From Corallium rubrum (lineage: Eukaryota; Cnidaria; Anthozoa; Scleralcyonacea; Coralliidae), in the NCBI GenBank assembly GCA_964035015.1, contig OZ035997.1, positions 18,507,866-18,571,865 of the forward strand: 64,000 nucleotides of DNA, in the 5' to 3' direction. The notes below the pieces were generated by a model that was not told the origin of the DNA, did no database searches, and saw nothing but the letters and a program-made list of their open reading frames with translations. Below, piece after piece: positions 59,640 to 64,000 of the stretch. The position numbers and the translations under genes are program-made. Position 1 is the stretch's first letter; each line of letters begins with the position of its first letter.

Positions 59640-59920
59640 ACCGCTCGATCTCGCGAAAATTGCCGTAGACGTAGTATATTCGTAAAGAACTCGGCTTTTG
59701 GTTCATTGCTCATTCATCTTCTATGCAGCTCGACTGAAACGTAACGTTTGTATACAAACCGGCTTTGGCTTCACAAAAGCTCTCACCGTATATGCGTATA
59801 TATATATACGAACAGTTTCTCGAGCTGCGAAGATGAACGTTTGGGTCGAAAGAGCAATGAACTGAAAGCCAAGTTCTTGACGAATGTACTGATGACAATT
59901 TTAGCGAGATCGAGTGGTCT
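59640..59920. mobile_element. Diverged inverted-repeat element
   Basis: The left CGCTCGATCTCGCGAAAATT and CTCGGCTTTTGGTTCATTGC are inverted at the right (GAGCAATGAACTGAAAGCC; TTTTAGCGAGATCGAG). The arms of about 80 bp are only partly conserved. A TATATATACG palindrome is in the loop. Confidence 0.65.
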
Positions 59921-60279
59921 TTGTGGATTTTACGGAGCTTCAAGTGAGGGCCATTTGAAATATTTCTATGTCTAAATTTGAATATTCTCTGTGAGTCCAA
60001 ATTTATTTCGAATTTTTATATCCTGGTCCCAGAGGATTTCTCTTGTAAGTACAGAATGTAAACACAAAAGGAACACAACACTGCTCGCGCTCAAGAGGGT
60101 GTATGTTTGGGCCGCCTGTGGTTCGGCCGCGAGAAAAAAGACTAAGGCTGACATCCAAGATGACCGCGTAGGAGCCTAGAACTGACGTCCAAAAATTCCC
60201 CATTGCCGCCATGTTTTGCCTCATTTTTAGTCCTGGGATTGAATGGAGTCAGCCTTCCAGGTATATATAGAGTTCACTG
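59921..60279. other. Spacer
   Basis: Short frames only, with no motif. Confidence 0.3.
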
Positions 60280-60287
60280 GTACGCCC

Positions 60288-60626
60288 AACACCGCTGCCA
60301 AACGTCCGAGCTCGTCCTTGGAAAAAGAGCGGGAAAACACTGAAATATTTGAACTGGTCCGAGAGTCCGACACAAAAGTTAAAATTATAAGCATACTACC
60401 AAAAAGATAAGGTGGTAATTTGTGCATGGCTTCCTTGTAAATATTGTAACATATTCTGAATTTACCCCTTCGTAATTTCCTTTACCCTTTTTTTAAAACA
60501 CAAATGAATAGTCGAGTCTCACTTAGTCTTCACTGTCTGGTTGTTGTCGCCACGGCTAGTTCCCACATTTCTTGCAATGTTTACTCAGCGAATTCACACA
60601 TGCGCAAACGTTTGACAGCGGTGTTT
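60288..60626. mobile_element. hAT-like MITE, copy 2, 339 bp
   Basis: The ends AACACCGCTGCCAAACG and inverse (one mismatch) are flanked by a perfect 8-bp duplication GTACGCCC (60280-60287, 60627-60634). The body matches 32454-32789 with few differences. Confidence 0.88.
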
Positions 60627-60894
60627 GTACGCCCAGAATTGTGATATGACAAGCGACCAGTACGTGGACTTGAGAAGCTTCCGATCTTTGCTACGAAGCA
60701 TAATTAATAATTATGTCATTTTCATACACTGAACACCCAGACTCAGAGCGTCGTTGCGAGACAACTTTCACAAACCATAAACATATGCACCATGTAACAC
60801 TCCTCGTGAAACTTGTCTCGTTTTCTTTGGTTCACAAACCATTCAAGAATCACGAAAAACTTTCACCGTGTAACATGCACGGCAGCACCTTTAA

Positions 60895-61075
60895 AGCTGA
60901 ATTTCCATTCAGTGCATTTTGTCGCGCGATCGACTTTTCTCGATGGCTTTCTTTTGAAATGTGTGTATCAACCAAAGCTAATGAAATGCGTTCCATTTGA
61001 CAACCCACAATTCAAAAGAAAGCGATCGCAAAAAGTCGATCGCGCGATAAAATGCGCTGAATGGAAATCCACCTT
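60895..61075. mobile_element. Hairpin MITE, about 60-bp arms
   Basis: GAATTTCCATTCAGTGCATT and GTCGCGCGATCGACTTTT are inverted at 61009-61072 (AAAAGTCGATCGCGCGATAA; GCGCTGAATGGAAATCC). Confidence 0.82.
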
Positions 61076-61276
61076 TACTTGTGGACGCACGTACGCAGTG
61101 CGTATCTATGTTTTTAATTTTATCATCACTGTTAACACTGAATGGACACCACAATAGACACCACAACGTCATACTCTACAGAGAGAGACCTCCACCTTCT
61201 TAATATTCATGATATTTACATATGGCTATGGCATATGGCTATGCTGCTATAGAATAATCAATGAATGACTCAATGG

Positions 61277-61581
61277 TACCTGCGAGTCAGAGCCCCTTTC
61301 TGACCTACGCAGGCTTTGGGGAAAAGTGGGCGCCAACAAACTCGGTATTTCGTTTTGAGCGTGCGTGAACGGTTGCCACTCAAGATACTATTTTTGGCCC
61401 AGACTCTAACGCGTTACTTGCTATTTTCCTGCTAACGTGTGTTCATAAACTAGAACTTGTTTGACCAGTTTAAAACCTGACTGACTAGCCCCAAACTTGG
61501 GGCGAAGATCGAGTTTGTTGGCAGAGCCCATTTTCCCCCGAAGCCTGCGTAGGTCGGAAAGGGGCTCTGACTCGCAGGGTA
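61277..61581. mobile_element. MULE-like MITE, 305 bp, 9-bp duplication
   Basis: Inverted ends of about 55 bp begin TACCTGCGAGTCAGAGCCCC (right end inverse TACCCTGCGAG). They are flanked by a perfect 9-bp duplication ACTCAATGG (61268-61276, 61582-61590). The terminus is shared with 15348-15646, so both are one superfamily. Confidence 0.88.
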
Positions 61582-61590
61582 ACTCAATGG

Positions 61591-62544
61591 GTATCATTAG
61601 GGATAAATTCTAGCAAAAGAAAACGATATATAATTCTAGCTAGTTGCTTTTATGATGAACACTTTGCATATAAATATTTCTCATTTATTATCCCATCAAC
61701 AAATGAAACAAAAGCAAAGAAACAAAGATAACTCGTGGAGAGCCAGGCACAACGTTGCTATATTTTAATATTTTATCAAACTGATTTTCTAAAAAGAAAC
61801 TCGTAAAAAATACTTGGAGCTTGGAATATAAACAAAAACAAAACACTTCTAACTTGTTCGTTACATTTAGAGAAAATAATTTAATCTGCGATTGTAGTAA
61901 AGTTTATTGTAATTTGAAAAGTTGTTTATCGTAGTTGTTGTCATGGTCACCGCGCAGGTGGTTGCACTCACTAATCGAAAAAAATAATATTCAAAAATTT
62001 GCTTCAATGTTTTTTGCTTGAAAATACAGTTTTCAGTTTATGATTTTGCAAGAATTCAGGCTTGTACATGTGTTGGTTATTGCAAAATTAACCTCTGCGA
62101 AGAGTGAAGAATTTCTGGTTTATTTTAAGCAAAAGCAGTTAATTCGTGTGTGTATATTTGCGTATTCGAGAATATAATATGAATTGATTCGTCATTCGCG
62201 CTGGGCAGTCTGACATGCACTTATTGTGTATTTGTATATATTACCGGCAATAATTAGCTAATCGATAGAAGAAGCAAAGATGAAAGAAATGGCTAAACCG
62301 AAATGAGACATGCAGTTATTATCATGCTAGTGTTCAGAGACACAGTACAAGTTCAAACTGTGGCTTTAAATGGGTTGTTCAGCATCAGTAAATAAAAAGG
62401 CTGAAGCAAAACAAAAGAATATAAATAGTAAGTTTCCTTTGGTTCGTGCGAGTTGGGAAAAGGTGTTAGTTTGAAATCAATAGACAGACTGAGTGTAAAT
62501 TTATTGCCGTCAAAGCAATCGTAACAATTATAATATTTTACCAG
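61591..62544. other. Spacer or intron upstream of the PPEF exon
   Basis: AT-rich, and no earlier PPEF exon could be recognised here. Confidence 0.35.
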
Positions 62545-62672
62545 CACTAAAGGCAGCGATCCTTATTCAAACCTGGTTCAGACGCCACCATGCACGGCTT
62601 GAGACTCGGCGCAGATGCACTTGGAAAATTTTTCAAGCCATTGAATACGCTAGCGAACAAGATCAAATTAAG
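62545..62672 (+). CDS. PPEF/rdgC-type protein phosphatase, IQ-motif exon (partial gene)
   Basis: The acceptor ATTTTACCAG and donor AAG|GTTAGTCG enclose 128 nt that read [20 protein letters not shown], then [20 protein letters not shown] and IK. The IQ motif (I-Q-x3-R-x4-R) followed by R-R-R-x-T-W-x-I-F-Q-x-I-E-Y-A-x-E-Q-D-Q is characteristic of the N-terminus of PPEF1/PPEF2/retinal degeneration C, serine/threonine phosphatases with EF-hands. In those proteins the IQ helix binds calmodulin and relieves autoinhibition by calcium. The catalytic and EF-hand exons should lie to the right, beyond the window. The start exon was not identified. There is no sign of decay. Confidence 0.82.
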
Positions 62673-63780
62673 GTTAGTCGAGTAGTTCATTTGATGATTT
62701 TGAATATAGAATATCACACACAAACTGCATGTACACAGCACCTTACATAGATCGTTCACAAAACATATTAACTTACTATAAAACTTATTTACTAGTAAAG
62801 TAGCATGAAATAATTATAACCTTTATTAATGTCTTCTTTGTGTAAGGGACAGTACAAATCTCACATTGCAACAAAAGTTCAATACATAATTATACGCGAT
62901 GGATCTAGAATTATTAATTTTTCATATCTACATCACGACCAGCTAGAAGAAAGGGACTTGAATATACAGTTGGAATTTTCTCATTTTTTTGTTTTTGGGA
63001 ATATGATTATAGTGTGATTGGTAATGAAAAAGCTAACGGGAACACACATCTGGGATTTTAACTTAATATCAGTTTACTATATCCTGTTATAAATGTGAGT
63101 GGGATTTGCATTTATTATGTTGGAAAATATGGAAGCTATAGCTATTAGCCAGACTCTATAAACCAACTCAGTATATAGGCCTTGTAGGGAGTGTGGTATA
63201 CTTGATGACCTGATCAGATCGGAGGGTGAAAAACACAATAAAATAAATAAACCGTGCAATATCAAATTATCAATTAACGTTATATTTAATATTCATCTGT
63301 ATTGATAATGAACTAGATTGTTAATGTTTATGTAATATAATTATCGCACATGTGCATGAGAAAGAGCATATTTTGAAAACCCATGCAAACTAGAGGTTTT
63401 TTAACCAACTAAACTTCAAGATATGTTTTGATCTTTATATATCAAACACAACAATTGAGTGTTAAATCAGTATTTTAAGAGAAATTTAATTAAAGTAAAA
63501 GTTGACTTAATAAGCCCTAATTTATATGTCTCAGTTATGATTACCTTTGTACATGTTTTGCTTTTGAATGTGATATTTTAATTTGAAGTATTTTATTCTG
63601 TGTCTTAATTATCTTCTGAAGCTAAATGTTTGAAATACAGTAAAGGACCAGTGAGAATCTTTGTCATGTGGCCACTCAACATGTCAATGGTTCTATATGG
63701 CATCAGGGCTGTAGTAGCCTAAGTATGTGGAAATGCCAAGTGCAGAATGTAAAGTAACATTCCTACTAGGTTGGTGATTT
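62673..63780. other. Probable intron of the PPEF-like gene
   Basis: AT-rich. I searched for the next expected exon and did not see it. Short frames have no motif. Confidence 0.35.
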
Positions 63781-63784
63781 TACA

Positions 63785-63905
63785 TATTTAGGATATTTGG
63801 AGGGGGTCTGGGGCCATCCCCCCTGAAGAAATTTTGAAATCTGGAATCTCTGAAATGCCATCTCCTGCATTTGGCCCTGAGCATTGTCAGTGGTGCATGC
63901 TCACT
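63785..63905. repeat. hAT-related repeat fragment
   Basis: GGGGGTCTGGGGCCATCCCC and GAAATTTTGAAATCTGGAAT, then GAAATGCCATCTCCTGCA, parallel 54185-54260. Ends are not defined. Confidence 0.5.
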
Positions 63906-64000
63906 ATAGATTGATTGAGAACTAAAAACCCACAACAGTTGTGGTATGGGCCTGCCAAAAACCACAAACACAAGATTATAGTGAAAATAATATATTATCC

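Overview
This is eukaryotic, metazoan nuclear DNA: AT-rich, intron-containing, and crowded with transposable elements and long microsatellites. The mix (DIRS-like and BEL/Pao retroelements, CR1-like LINEs, hAT/MULE/TTAA-type DNA transposons, THAP and P2X7-tail-like remnants, a 5S-derived SINE) suggests a marine invertebrate, most plausibly a cnidarian. I cannot fix the species, and amphioxus or a sponge is not excluded.

Host genes are sparse. Two paralogues of a gamma-butyrobetaine dioxygenase-like Fe(II)/2-oxoglutarate oxygenase lie tail to tail. The right copy (minus strand, exons at 51475-51117, 45696-45436, 44194-44083, 40029-39827 and 39041-38705) joins perfectly into a 423-residue protein. 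The left copy (plus strand) shows only the last three exons (6852-6963, 8406-8608, 11230-11566), with exon lengths and phases identical to the right copy. At the right end, one exon (62545-62672, plus) encodes the IQ-motif region of a PPEF/rdgC-type calmodulin-binding protein phosphatase that should continue beyond the window.

Layout. 1-3081: DIRS-like retroelement, minus strand, cut by the window edge and decayed. 3.8-6.3 kb: LINE remnant. 6.8-11.6 kb: left oxygenase copy, with microsatellites, MITEs and a 710-bp hAT element in its introns. 11.8-17.3 kb: foldback element, MITEs and SINE remnants. 17378-24927: a MULE-like element (9-bp target duplication) split by a complete BEL/Pao retrotransposon (17900-24518, identical 213-bp LTRs, one intact 2037-codon ORF). 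25046-29878: two DNA transposons placed back to back and sharing TTAA junctions. The first carries a two-exon transposase. The second carries a broken THAP zinc finger and, on the opposite strand, a P2X7 C-terminal-domain-like frame. 30-38 kb: MITEs, tRNA-derived SINE, hAT-like MITE, microsatellites. 38.7-51.5 kb: right oxygenase gene, whose introns hold a 990-bp compound tetranucleotide array, a 583-bp tandem duplication and several foldback repeats. 51.5-62.5 kb: SINE, two LINE RT remnants, a 78-bp tandem array, and large inverted-repeat elements. 62.5-64 kb: the PPEF exon and AT-rich flank.

There is no evidence of an operon, CRISPR array or other prokaryotic system. The most unusual locus is the TTAA-chained transposon pair at 25.0-29.9 kb with its THAP / P2X7-tail cargo, followed by the BEL-in-MULE nest, whose disrupted MULE contains a formerly continuous reading frame.
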